A stretch of 20,449 nt of DNA, taken from assembly GCA_002347365.1 (NCBI GenBank), contig DDWT01000010.1:1-20449 (forward strand). Direction: 5' to 3'. This DNA comes from Actinobacteria bacterium UBA2279. Lineage in GTDB: Bacteria; Actinomycetota; Coriobacteriia; Anaerosomatales; Anaerosomataceae. This document shows positions 15,050-20,449 of the stretch, in pieces (position 1 is the stretch's first letter; each line of letters opens with the position of its first letter). The position numbers were made by a program, and so were the translations under genes. Below the pieces are notes generated by a model. The model did no database searches. It was not told the origin of the DNA and saw only the letters and a program-made list of their open reading frames with translations.

Positions 15050-15653
15050 CTGCGTGCGGGTACTGGTTGCAACTGCGAATACCGGGAAGCTGGCCGAGAT
15101 CCGCTCCACGGTCGATCTGCCGGATCTGGACTTCGTGTCCACATCCGATCTCGGCGTTGAGCCCCTTGAGGTGGAGGAGACGGGTTCGACCTTCCTGGAG
15201 AACGCGCGCCTCAAGGCGCACGCATACGCGGAACACTTCGGCATGGCTGCTCTGGCCGATGACAGCGGCCTGCAGGTTGACGCGCTCGGCGGTGAGCCGG
15301 GTGTGTACTCCTCTCGCTATGCCGGGCGTGACGGCGACGATGCGGCCAACAACGTGAAACTGCTTGCCGCACTCGCCGATGTCGAGGATCCGGCGCGCAC
15401 CGCCCGTTTCCGCAGCGTCGTCGTGCTCGTACACGCGGACGGTAGCGAGACCATCGGCGAAGGCACCTGTGAGGGCTTGATCGGGCACGTCGGCCGAGGC
15501 GACGGAGGATTCGGCTACGATCCGCTGTTCTGTCCAAGCGCTGCACCGGAGCGCACCATGGCGGAGTTGAGCCTCGCCGAGAAGAACAGGATCAGTCACC
15601 GGGGCGCTGCGCTGCGTGCGTTGCGAGACGCGATAGCGGCCCGATCGCACTGA
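15042..15653 (+). CDS. rdgB: dITP/XTP pyrophosphatase (HAM1/RdgB family)
   Basis: 203 residues. House-cleaning enzyme that hydrolyses ITP, dITP and XTP to monophosphates, keeping deaminated purines out of nucleic acids. Motifs: ATANTGKLAEIR near the N-terminus, TFLENARLKA, LADDSGLQVDALGG, FGYDPLF and SHRGAALRAL near the C-terminus, all in the expected order. The start is either GTG 15042, inside the end of rph, or GTG 15054, four codons later, which begins closer to the family N-terminus; neither has a strong ribosome site, so coupled translation from rph is likely. Last gene of the murI operon; no clear terminator follows. Confidence 0.95.
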   Translation: MSDCVRVLVATANTGKLAEIRSTVDLPDLDFVSTSDLGVEPLEVEETGSTFLENARLKAHAYAEHFGMAALADDSGLQVDALGGEPGVYSSRYAGRDGDDAANNVKLLAALADVEDPARTARFRSVVVLVHADGSETIGEGTCEGLIGHVGRGDGGFGYDPLFCPSAAPERTMAELSLAEKNRISHRGAALRALRDAIAARSH

Positions 15654-15677
15654 GCCCACCCGCATAGTCCGATGTGG

Positions 15678-15706
15678 TTGTGCGCGTCTCGGTGCCCCTC
15701 TATACT
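15678..15706 (+). promoter_or_regulatory. Promoter for the tRNA-Pro/tRNA-Gly genes
   Basis: TTGTGC (15678-15683), exactly 17 nt of spacer and TATACT (15701-15706). Transcription would start near 15713, about 40 nt before tRNA-Pro. Confidence 0.6.
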
Positions 15707-15721
15707 GTTCTAGCTCGTGCG

Positions 15722-15740
15722 GCCCGCTTAGACTGCGGGC
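15722..15740 (+). other. Leader stem-loop upstream of tRNA-Pro
   Basis: GCCCGC (15722-15727) and GCGGGC (15735-15740) form a perfect 6-bp stem with a 7-nt loop in the predicted precursor leader. It may assist processing or anti-termination; no T tract follows. Confidence 0.4.
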
Positions 15741-15751
15741 GACAGCGAGGT

Positions 15752-15828
15752 CGGGCCGTAGCGCAGCTTGGTAGCGCACCTGCTTTGGGAGCAGGGGGTC
15801 GCCGGTTCGAATCCGGCCGGCCCGACCA
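15752..15828 (+). tRNA. tRNA-Pro (anticodon UGG)
   Basis: Complete cloverleaf. Acceptor stem CGGGCCG pairs with CGGCCCG, the anticodon stem CCTGC/GCAGG encloses TTTGGGA with anticodon TGG at 15786-15788, and the T arm has GCCGG-TTCGAAT-CCGGC. Discriminator A and CCA are encoded. Confidence 0.97.
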
Positions 15829-15832
15829 GGAT

Positions 15833-15908
15833 GCGGCCGTAGTTCAATTGGTAGAGCATCAGCCTTCCAAGCTGATTGTTGCGGGTTCGAGTCCCGTCGG
15901 CCGCTCCA
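15833..15908 (+). tRNA. tRNA-Gly (anticodon UCC)
   Basis: Acceptor stem GCGGCCG/CGGCCGC, anticodon stem TCAGC/GCTGA around CTTCCAA with anticodon TCC, standard T loop TTCGAGT, discriminator T and encoded CCA. It lies only 4 nt after tRNA-Pro, so the two share a transcript. Confidence 0.97.
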
Positions 15909-15938
15909 TTGACAATTAGCACGTCCCGCGGGTACCGT
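15909..15938 (+). promoter_or_regulatory. Promoter for tRNA-Arg/tRNA-His
   Basis: A perfect -35 TTGACA (15909-15914) directly follows the CCA of tRNA-Gly. With an 18-nt spacer, TACCGT (15933-15938) is an acceptable -10. Transcription would begin about 25 nt before tRNA-Arg. Confidence 0.5.
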
Positions 15939-15969
15939 ATCGCTTCGGCACCCTGGTGGGCGTTGATAT

Positions 15970-16046
15970 GCGCCCGTAGCTCAGTTGGATAGAGCGGGAG
16001 ACTTCTAATCTCTAGGTCGGGGGTTCGAATCCCTCCGGGCGTGCCA
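15970..16046 (+). tRNA. tRNA-Arg (anticodon UCU)
   Basis: Acceptor stem GCGCCCG/CGGGCGT (terminal G:U pair), anticodon loop CTTCTAA giving TCT, D arm GCTCAGTTGGATAGAGC, T loop TTCGAAT, discriminator G and encoded CCA. Confidence 0.96.
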
Positions 16047-16058
16047 AGCACTTGACGT

Positions 16059-16136
16059 GGTGGGTGTAGCTCAGTTGGTTAGAGCGCCGGACTGTGGCTC
16101 CGGAGGCCGCGGGTTCAAGTCCCGTTACCCACCCCA
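16059..16136 (+). tRNA. tRNA-His (anticodon GUG)
   Basis: Acceptor stem GTGGGTG/TACCCAC, anticodon stem CCGGA/TCCGG around CTGTGGC with anticodon GTG, T loop TTCAAGT. The extra 5' G (16059) faces discriminator C (16133), the G-1:C73 pair diagnostic for tRNA-His, followed by encoded CCA. Only 12 nt separate it from tRNA-Arg. Confidence 0.97.
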
Positions 16137-16167
16137 TCGATAGCTCTCGGTCCTGTGGCCGTTGAAC

Positions 16168-16195
16168 TTGCACTTTCGCATGAAGCAGGTAGAAT
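16168..16195 (+). promoter_or_regulatory. Promoter for tRNA-Lys
   Basis: TTGCAC (16168-16173), 16-nt spacer, TAGAAT (16190-16195). The start would be near 16202, about 9 nt before the tRNA. The -10 is identical to that upstream of valS. Confidence 0.55.
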
Positions 16196-16210
16196 GACTG
16201 AGCGTTGCCC

Positions 16211-16286
16211 GGGCCGTTAGCTCAGCTGGTAGAGCAGGGGACTCTTAATCCCAAGGTCATAGGTTCGATCCCTATACGGCCCACCA
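16211..16286 (+). tRNA. tRNA-Lys (anticodon CUU)
   Basis: Acceptor stem GGGCCGT/ACGGCCC, D arm GCTCAGCTGGTAGAGC, anticodon loop CTCTTAA giving CTT, T arm ATAGG-TTCGATC-CCTAT, discriminator A and encoded CCA. The 27:43 pair of the anticodon stem is G:A, leaving four Watson-Crick pairs. Confidence 0.96.
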
Positions 16287-16294
16287 TGCACATG

Positions 16295-16329
16295 AAAAAG
16301 GTTGGCGGCGAACATGCCCCAACCTTTTT
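16295..16329 (+). terminator. Rho-independent terminator after tRNA-Lys
   Basis: AAAAAGGTTGG (16295-16305) and CCAACCTTTTT (16319-16329) are perfect 11-bp complements, with an inner GGC/GCC pair shortening the loop. The 3' arm ends in five Ts. The A-tract on the 5' side means it could also work in reverse. Confidence 0.85.
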
Positions 16330-16357
16330 GTTATAGTTGGTGCTTGGTCTTGACCGT

Positions 16358-16441
16358 GCGGGCGTGGCGGAATGGCAGACGCGCCGGATTTAGGTTCCGG
16401 TGAGGCAACTCGTGGAGGTTCAAGTCCTCTCGCCCGCACCA
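16358..16441 (+). tRNA. tRNA-Leu (anticodon UAG)
   Basis: Type II tRNA with a long variable arm (TGAGGCAACTCG region). Acceptor stem GCGGGCG/CGCCCGC, anticodon stem CCGGA/TCCGG around TTTAGGT with anticodon TAG, T loop TTCAAGT, discriminator A and encoded CCA. A weak TATAGT (16332-16337) upstream may be its -10. Confidence 0.96.
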
Positions 16442-16450
16442 GGCGACTTC

Positions 16451-16464
16451 CGGGCAGACGCCCG
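16451..16464 (+). other. Short stem-loop between tRNA-Leu and tig
   Basis: CGGGC-AGAC-GCCCG forms a 5-bp stem with a 4-nt loop 9 nt after the tRNA CCA. There is no T tract, so tig may be transcribed through from tRNA-Leu. Confidence 0.35.
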
Positions 16465-16507
16465 CAGAAACGAACAGCAGTAGCAGCAGCACATGTCAGG
16501 AGGACCG

Positions 16508-17884
16508 TTGGAAACCACTGTCGAGCGCATCGATGAGAACACGATCAAGCTCACGATCACTGTGAGTGCTGCCGAGGTCGACGAGGTGGTCTCGTCCGTC
16601 TATGCGGAGGCGGCCAAGCGCGTGCGCATCCCGGGCTTCCGTAGCGGCAAGGCGCCGCGTCCGCTCTTGGACAGTCACATCGGTCGGGATGCGATCCTCG
16701 CCGATGTCCAGGAAGAGATCATCTCCACTTCCTACGCGAGGGCGCTTTCGGATGAGGATATCCGTCCGATCGAATCGCCCGATACCGGAGAGGTCGAAGC
16801 TGTCGTCCCCGGCGCGCCGTACACGTTCTCGGCCGAGGTACTGATTCGTCCGGAGCTGGCTCTTTCCTCGGCAGATGACTTCACTGTCACGGTTGCGCCC
16901 GCCAAGTCGAGCGAGAGCGAGATCGACGCGCAGATCGAGTACACCAGGGATCGTTTTGCGACACTCGAGACGGTAGAGAAGGCCATCGAGCCCGATGACT
17001 TCGCGCTGATCTCCTTCGTGGGCACCATAGGCGGGGAAGAGTATGAGGGCAACAGCGTCGATATGTACCTCTACGAGTTGAACAAGGGCATGATGCCCGG
17101 CGAGTTCGACACCGCGCTTGTCGGCCACAGCGCCGGCGATGAGGTCGTGGCGGCGTTCGACATACCGGACACATCATCCAATCCGGACTTTGTGGGAAAG
17201 GCGGCGAGCTTCACGATCACCGTGCACGAGGTGAAGGCGAAAGTGCTGCCTGAGCTCGACGATGAGTTCGCACAGAGCGTTGGCGGTTTCGAGACCTTCG
17301 AAGCGTACCGAGCGGACATCCGTGAGACGCTCGACAAGAGCAAAGAGGCCGGTCACACGCACAAGATCGAGGAAGCGGCACGCGGAGCGCTGGCCGAGCG
17401 TGTCCAGGGCGATGTGCCTGAGGCTATGGTGCGTGCGCGTGCCAACAACATGGTCGAGGACCTGTTCGAGAACCTCGAGCAGCGTGGCATGTCGGTCGAG
17501 CAGTACATGGAGATCACCGGCGTCGACGCCGCCCAGATCCGGTCCGATATCGAAGTCGAGGCGCAGCGTCGTCTCCGCATCGACCTCGGGCTTGAGGCGC
17601 TCTTCCGCGCGAAGGGTATGGATATTAGCGAAGACGACTTCAACGAGGCGATCCGTGAGATCGCAGGCGAGGCAGATGAAGCGGCCGAGGAGATGCGCGC
17701 GAAGCTACGCGACGCGGGCGCGCTGCCGGTGATTCGTGAGCAGATCATGCATCGTAAGGCGCTTCGCTGGCTCATCGACAATGTCGAGGTCATCGAAGAG
17801 GAGCCCGTCGTAGAGGGCGAGAAACCCAAGGCCGCCAAGAAGTCCGGTGGCAAGAAGAAGGCCGCAAAGGCCGTGAAGGAGTAG
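16508..17884 (+). CDS. tig: Trigger factor (ribosome-associated chaperone, peptidyl-prolyl isomerase)
   Basis: 458 residues. It binds the ribosome exit tunnel near L23 and shields nascent chains. I place the start at TTG 16508: AGGAGG lies 4 nt upstream, the product begins ETTVERI as in the family, and the ribosome-binding signature GFRSGK then falls at residues 43-48, the same numbering as E. coli. An ATG at 16493 is in frame but its ribosome site would be missing and the AGGAGG would lie inside the gene. The PPIase domain spans about 155-235 and the helical chaperone arms extend to about 435. The C-terminus has a Lys/Ala-rich tail (about 440-458). It lies 5 nt before clpP. Confidence 0.96.
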   Translation: METTVERIDENTIKLTITVSAAEVDEVVSSVYAEAAKRVRIPGFRSGKAPRPLLDSHIGRDAILADVQEEIISTSYARALSDEDIRPIESPDTGEVEAVVPGAPYTFSAEVLIRPELALSSADDFTVTVAPAKSSESEIDAQIEYTRDRFATLETVEKAIEPDDFALISFVGTIGGEEYEGNSVDMYLYELNKGMMPGEFDTALVGHSAGDEVVAAFDIPDTSSNPDFVGKAASFTITVHEVKAKVLPELDDEFAQSVGGFETFEAYRADIRETLDKSKEAGHTHKIEEAARGALAERVQGDVPEAMVRARANNMVEDLFENLEQRGMSVEQYMEITGVDAAQIRSDIEVEAQRRLRIDLGLEALFRAKGMDISEDDFNEAIREIAGEADEAAEEMRAKLRDAGALPVIREQIMHRKALRWLIDNVEVIEEEPVVEGEKPKAAKKSGGKKKAAKAVKE

Positions 17885-17889
17885 ACACC

Positions 17890-18510
17890 ATGGGTAACGC
17901 TGAATCGCCCAAGAGTCTCGTTCCGATCGTCATCGAGCAGACCTCACGTGGTGAGCGCAGCTTCGACATCTTCTCGAGACTGCTCAATGAGCGTGTCATC
18001 TTCCTCGGTCATGAGATCAGCGATGACATCGCCAACCTTGTGATCGCGCAGATGCTGCACCTCGAGAGCGAAGATCCCGACAAAGACATCAACCTCTACA
18101 TCAACTCTCCGGGTGGTTCGGTCACCGCGGGGCTGGCTATCTACGACACGATGCAGTACATCCGCTGTCCTGTCTCGACGATCTGTATCGGGCAGTGTGC
18201 ATCGATGGCTGCGGTCCTGCTTGCCTCCGGTGCCGCGGGCAAGCGCTTCGCGTTGCCCAACAGCCGCGTTCTGATCCATCAGCCCTGGGGCGGCACGCAG
18301 GGCCAGGTCACAGACATCGAGATCCAGGCCCGCGAGATGCTTCGTCTGCGCGAGGCGCTGGACAACATCATGGCGAGTCACACCGGCCAGCCGGTGGACA
18401 AGATCCACGTCGACACCGAGCGGGACAACATCATGATCGCTGCCGAGGCCAAGGAATACGGCCTGATCGACGAGGTCATGGAGAAGCGTCCGATGGAGAG
18501 CGGGAAGTAG
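17890..18510 (+). CDS. clpP: ATP-dependent Clp protease proteolytic subunit
   Basis: 206 residues. Serine peptidase forming the tetradecameric barrel that degrades proteins fed by ClpX. Catalytic triad: Ser105 (GQCASM, with Cys where Ala is usual two residues earlier), His130 (LIHQPWGG) and Asp179 (TERDN). The handle region QVTDIEIQAREML and INSPGGSVTAGL motif are standard. GGAG lies 10 nt before ATG 17890, partly within the end of tig. Only one clpP is present here, whereas many actinobacteria carry tandem clpP1-clpP2. It is immediately followed by clpX. Confidence 0.97.
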   Translation: MGNAESPKSLVPIVIEQTSRGERSFDIFSRLLNERVIFLGHEISDDIANLVIAQMLHLESEDPDKDINLYINSPGGSVTAGLAIYDTMQYIRCPVSTICIGQCASMAAVLLASGAAGKRFALPNSRVLIHQPWGGTQGQVTDIEIQAREMLRLREALDNIMASHTGQPVDKIHVDTERDNIMIAAEAKEYGLIDEVMEKRPMESGK

Positions 18511-18513
18511 CGA

Positions 18514-19776
18514 ATGGACCGTCACGAAGGCAACGATCAGCTCAAGTGTTCGTTCTGCAACAAGCCGCAGCATCAGGTCCGCAAGCTTGTCGCGGGTCCG
18601 GGCGTCTACATCTGCGACGAGTGCATCGACCTGTGCAACGAGATAGTGGACGAAGAGGTCGAGGTCGGTTGGGAGGACCAGCTTCAGGAAGAGGAACTGC
18701 CCACACCCAGGGAGATACTGGCGACGCTCGATCAGTATGTCGTCGGTCAGGATCGTGCGAAGAAATCCCTCGCAGTCGCCGTCTACAACCACTACAAGCG
18801 CGTGCGTTGCGCACCGTGCGAGACCGACGAGGATGTTGAGATCGCCAAGAGCAACATCATGCTGCTGGGACCGACGGGCTGCGGGAAGACGCTGCTTGCG
18901 CAGACGTTGGCGCGCATCCTGAAGGTACCGTTCGCGATCGCCGACGCGACGACGCTGACCGAGGCGGGCTACGTTGGCGAGGATGTCGAGAACATCCTGC
19001 TCAAACTGATCACGGCCGCGGATTTCGATGTCGCGCGAGCCGAGGTCGGCATCATCTACATCGATGAGATCGACAAAATCGCCCGCAAAGCCGAGAACCT
19101 TTCGATAACCCGCGACGTGTCGGGTGAAGGCGTGCAGCAGGCGTTGTTGAAGATACTGGAGGGAACCGAGGCGGCCGTTCCCCCGCAGGGCGGACGCAAG
19201 CACCCGCAGCAGGAGCTCATCAAGATAGACACGACCAACGTGCTGTTCATCCTTGGCGGTGCATTCGTCGGTCTTGAGAAGATCGTTGCAGATCGTATCG
19301 GCAAGAAGGGTGTCGGCTTCGGTGCCGAACTGGCCGATCCGAACAAGCACGACCGTGGCACCCTGCTCGCGCAGGTGCTTCCGGAGGACCTGCACAAGTT
19401 CGGTCTGATTCCCGAGTTCATCGGTCGCATCCCGGTGACCGCGCATGTCGAGGAGCTCACCGAGGAGGACCTCGTACGCATACTCACCGAGCCCAAGAAT
19501 GCGCTCGTCAAGCAGTACCAGCGTCTGTTCGGTCTGGAGGGAGTCGGTCTGGACTTCACGACTGACGCGTTGCGTGCCGTGGCGACTCAGGCCATCAGGC
19601 GGGGCACCGGCGCCAGGGGTCTGCGTTCGATACTGGAGGCGCTCTTGCTCGATCTCATGTATGACCTTCCGGGTCGTACCGACGTGGAGCACGTTACGAT
19701 CGGCGGGGAAGTGGTGGCCGGCACGGCAGAGCCCATCGTCACGCTGATCGGACAGGCGCGCGGCGAGACCGCGTAG
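18514..19776 (+). CDS. clpX: ATP-dependent Clp protease ATP-binding subunit ClpX
   Basis: 420 residues. AAA+ unfoldase that recognises tagged substrates and threads them into ClpP. The N-terminal zinc domain has Cys12, Cys15, Cys34 and Cys37. Walker A GPTGCGKT is at 119-126, Walker B IYIDEID at 181-187, the pore loop has GYVG near 153, and the RKHP loop lies near 228. The ClpP-docking tripeptide usually written IGF is VGF here (267-269), a conservative change. It starts 3 nt after the clpP stop with a poor ribosome site, suggesting translational coupling. The gene ends at 19776 before a GC-rich hairpin. Confidence 0.97.
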   Translation: MDRHEGNDQLKCSFCNKPQHQVRKLVAGPGVYICDECIDLCNEIVDEEVEVGWEDQLQEEELPTPREILATLDQYVVGQDRAKKSLAVAVYNHYKRVRCAPCETDEDVEIAKSNIMLLGPTGCGKTLLAQTLARILKVPFAIADATTLTEAGYVGEDVENILLKLITAADFDVARAEVGIIYIDEIDKIARKAENLSITRDVSGEGVQQALLKILEGTEAAVPPQGGRKHPQQELIKIDTTNVLFILGGAFVGLEKIVADRIGKKGVGFGAELADPNKHDRGTLLAQVLPEDLHKFGLIPEFIGRIPVTAHVEELTEEDLVRILTEPKNALVKQYQRLFGLEGVGLDFTTDALRAVATQAIRRGTGARGLRSILEALLLDLMYDLPGRTDVEHVTIGGEVVAGTAEPIVTLIGQARGETA

Positions 19777-19797
19777 ACAGTTCAGTGGCAGGAGTAC

Positions 19798-19825
19798 GAA
19801 AGGGCCCCTGGGGGGCCCTTCTTCG
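19798..19825. terminator. GC-rich hairpin between convergent clpX and the small Cys protein gene
   Basis: AAGGGCCCC (19800-19808) and GGGGCCCTT (19812-19820) pair perfectly around a 3-nt loop. It is flanked by GAA on the left and CTTC on the right, so it may terminate in both directions, although the T tract is short and imperfect. Confidence 0.6.
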
Positions 19826-19843
19826 TGTCCGCCTTGCGGGCGC

Positions 19844-20065
19844 TTACTCTCGATCACCGACGATCTGCTCGGCACGCTCAAGCTGGCTCGGATACAGATC
19901 GGTAGGGACGGACTCTCTGTCCAGTCTGCGATAGACGAGGTGACGAGCGCACTGTGTGTTGCTGCCCCGACAGTAGCGTTGCTTGATGATGCCCGACATC
20001 GTGGGCATGTCGGTCATGTGGTCGTTGAAGAATATGCAGGTAGCCAGGAGTTCACAGTCCGCCAC
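19844..20065 (-). CDS. Small conserved four-cysteine protein of unknown function
   Basis: 73 residues from GTG 20065, chosen because AGGAAGGTG precedes it at good spacing and the first Cys then lies at residue 4. Cysteines are Cys4, Cys10, Cys32 and Cys39, in a C-x5-C ... YC-x6-CAR pattern with conserved-looking FFND near 12-15 and a VPxDLxP segment at 53-59 before an ERA helix. I recognise this as a type of small hypothetical protein seen in many anaerobes and proteobacteria. The Cys pattern suggests metal or iron-sulfur binding, which is inference. No membrane segment or signal peptide. It is convergent with clpX and divergent from valS, on its own promoter. Confidence 0.78.
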   Translation of the reverse strand: MADCELLATCIFFNDHMTDMPTMSGIIKQRYCRGSNTQCARHLVYRRLDRESVPTDLYPSQLERAEQIVGDRE

Positions 20066-20112
20066 AGATATCACCTTCCTCGATACTCTCCACATGTTTG
20101 CGGGGTACCAGA

Positions 20113-20141
20113 AGCATACGATGAATCGGGCGGTCTGTCTC
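20113..20141 (-). promoter_or_regulatory. Promoter for the small four-cysteine protein
   Basis: On the minus strand, GAGACA (20141-20136), a 17-nt spacer and TATGCT (20118-20113). The start would be near 20106, giving a leader of about 40 nt. Confidence 0.45.
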
Positions 20142-20155
20142 GCGACGTCCTGCGG

Positions 20156-20185
20156 TTCGCCCGCGACCGGCTTTTCGCGTAGAAT
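20156..20185 (+). promoter_or_regulatory. Candidate promoter for valS
   Basis: A weak TTCGCC (20156-20161), 18-nt spacer and a good -10 TAGAAT (20180-20185). The predicted start is near 20192. The leader of about 35 nt is too short for a T-box. Confidence 0.45.
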
Positions 20186-20226
20186 CGTCTGTCATCGAAC
20201 GGGCAACGGAAGGGACCGCGCCTCAC

Positions 20227-20449
20227 ATGAGCGATATGGCGAAAGCGTACGATCCGAAGGCGGTCGAGGCTCCGATCTTCGAGGCCTGGACTGCGGGTCG
20301 CTACTTCGAGCAGGGAGTCATCGAAGGCCCCGCTCCTTTCACCATCGTCATCCCGCCGCCCAACGTCACGAGGGCCCTGCACATGGGTCATGCCCTCAAC
20401 CTCACCCTGCAGGACATCATGTGCCGCTACATGCGCCAGCAGGGAAAGA
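20227..20449 (+). CDS. valS: Valyl-tRNA synthetase (partial, C-terminus outside window)
   Basis: Open from ATG 20227 to the window edge, 74 residues. It charges tRNA-Val with valine using ATP. The class I signature is visible: FTIVIPPPNVTRALHMGHAL, containing the HMGH form of the HIGH motif at about residues 53-56. The family usually has TGxLHMGHAL; here TRA replaces TG-x. The N-terminal YDPKAVEAPIFEAW is typical of bacterial ValRS. GGAAGGGA lies 12-15 nt upstream; ATG 20236 is an alternative start, three codons in. The short leader shows no T-box. Confidence 0.95.
   Translation, partial: MSDMAKAYDPKAVEAPIFEAWTAGRYFEQGVIEGPAPFTIVIPPPNVTRALHMGHALNLTLQDIMCRYMRQQGK

Noticed and set aside
15674..15919. 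Plus-strand 81-codon frame over tRNA-Pro and tRNA-Gly
   Set aside because: Runs through two complete tRNA genes and their promoter.
15728..16051. Minus-strand frame of 107 codons across the tRNA cluster
   Set aside because: It is the classic artefact of reading tRNA genes in antisense (GGIRTPDLEIRSLPLYP, GPAGFEPAT-type peptides); no ribosome site, and the DNA is fully explained by tRNAs.
16475..16491. CAG-rich microrepeat before tig
   Set aside because: Short and imperfect (CAGCAGTAGCAGCAGCA); likely chance.
16493..16507. ATG 16493 as the trigger-factor start
   Set aside because: The AGGAGG ribosome site lies downstream of it, and TTG 16508 restores family numbering of the GFRxGK signature.
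17944..19881. 645-codon open frame on the minus strand
   Set aside because: Exact shadow of clpP and clpX in GC-rich DNA; the plus-strand products carry all catalytic motifs.
20186..20226. T-box riboswitch before valS
   Set aside because: The predicted leader is only about 35 nt and contains no T-box sequence or specifier loop.

Overview
The window looks like chromosomal DNA of a high-GC, probably anaerobic, actinobacterium-like organism. GTG and TTG starts are frequent, genes are tightly packed, and the order murI – metallo-beta-lactamase – rph – rdgB matches the mycobacterial Rv1338–Rv1341 block. Together with a single clpP beside clpX and a sulfur-transfer module, this suggests a Coriobacteriia/OPB41-type lineage. 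The taxonomy is inference. No insertion sequence, CRISPR array or prophage was seen.

Left end, minus strand (1–1876): an ArsR-type regulator, a DsrE2-like protein, a TusA-like sulfur carrier and the start of a NarI/DsrM-like membrane cytochrome b (cut by the window edge). Together they look like a sulfur-trafficking and electron-transfer operon. The gap before the divergent operon (1877–2174) holds two CRP-type palindromes, one matching TGTGA-N6-TCACA exactly.

Centre, plus strand (2175–12600): a nine-gene chemosensory operon. The order is PATAN/DUF4388 protein with two MshEN-like motifs, CheR with a TPR tail, single-domain CheY, a PilB/GspE-like protein whose ATPase motifs are destroyed, CheW, CheW, a receptor with no sensor domain, hybrid CheA–REC, and CheB. 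The core set (two CheWs, MCP, CheA–REC, CheB, CheR–TPR) resembles the Myxococcus Frz pathway. The PATAN plus pilus-motor-like pair recalls cyanobacterial Pix/Pil systems, where PATAN regulators contact PilB. I read it as a pathway for type IV pilus or surface behaviour, perhaps with c-di-GMP input, rather than flagellar chemotaxis. No flagellar genes are present. This is the most interesting part of the window.

Right half, plus strand: a housekeeping operon (murI, a metallo-beta-lactamase hydrolase, rph, rdgB; 12630–15653), then six tRNA genes (Pro-UGG, Gly-UCC, Arg-UCU, His-GUG, Lys-CUU, Leu-UAG) with several recognisable promoters and one strong terminator, then tig–clpP–clpX (16508–19776). 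A convergent small four-cysteine protein of unknown function (19844–20065, minus) follows, and the window ends inside valS.
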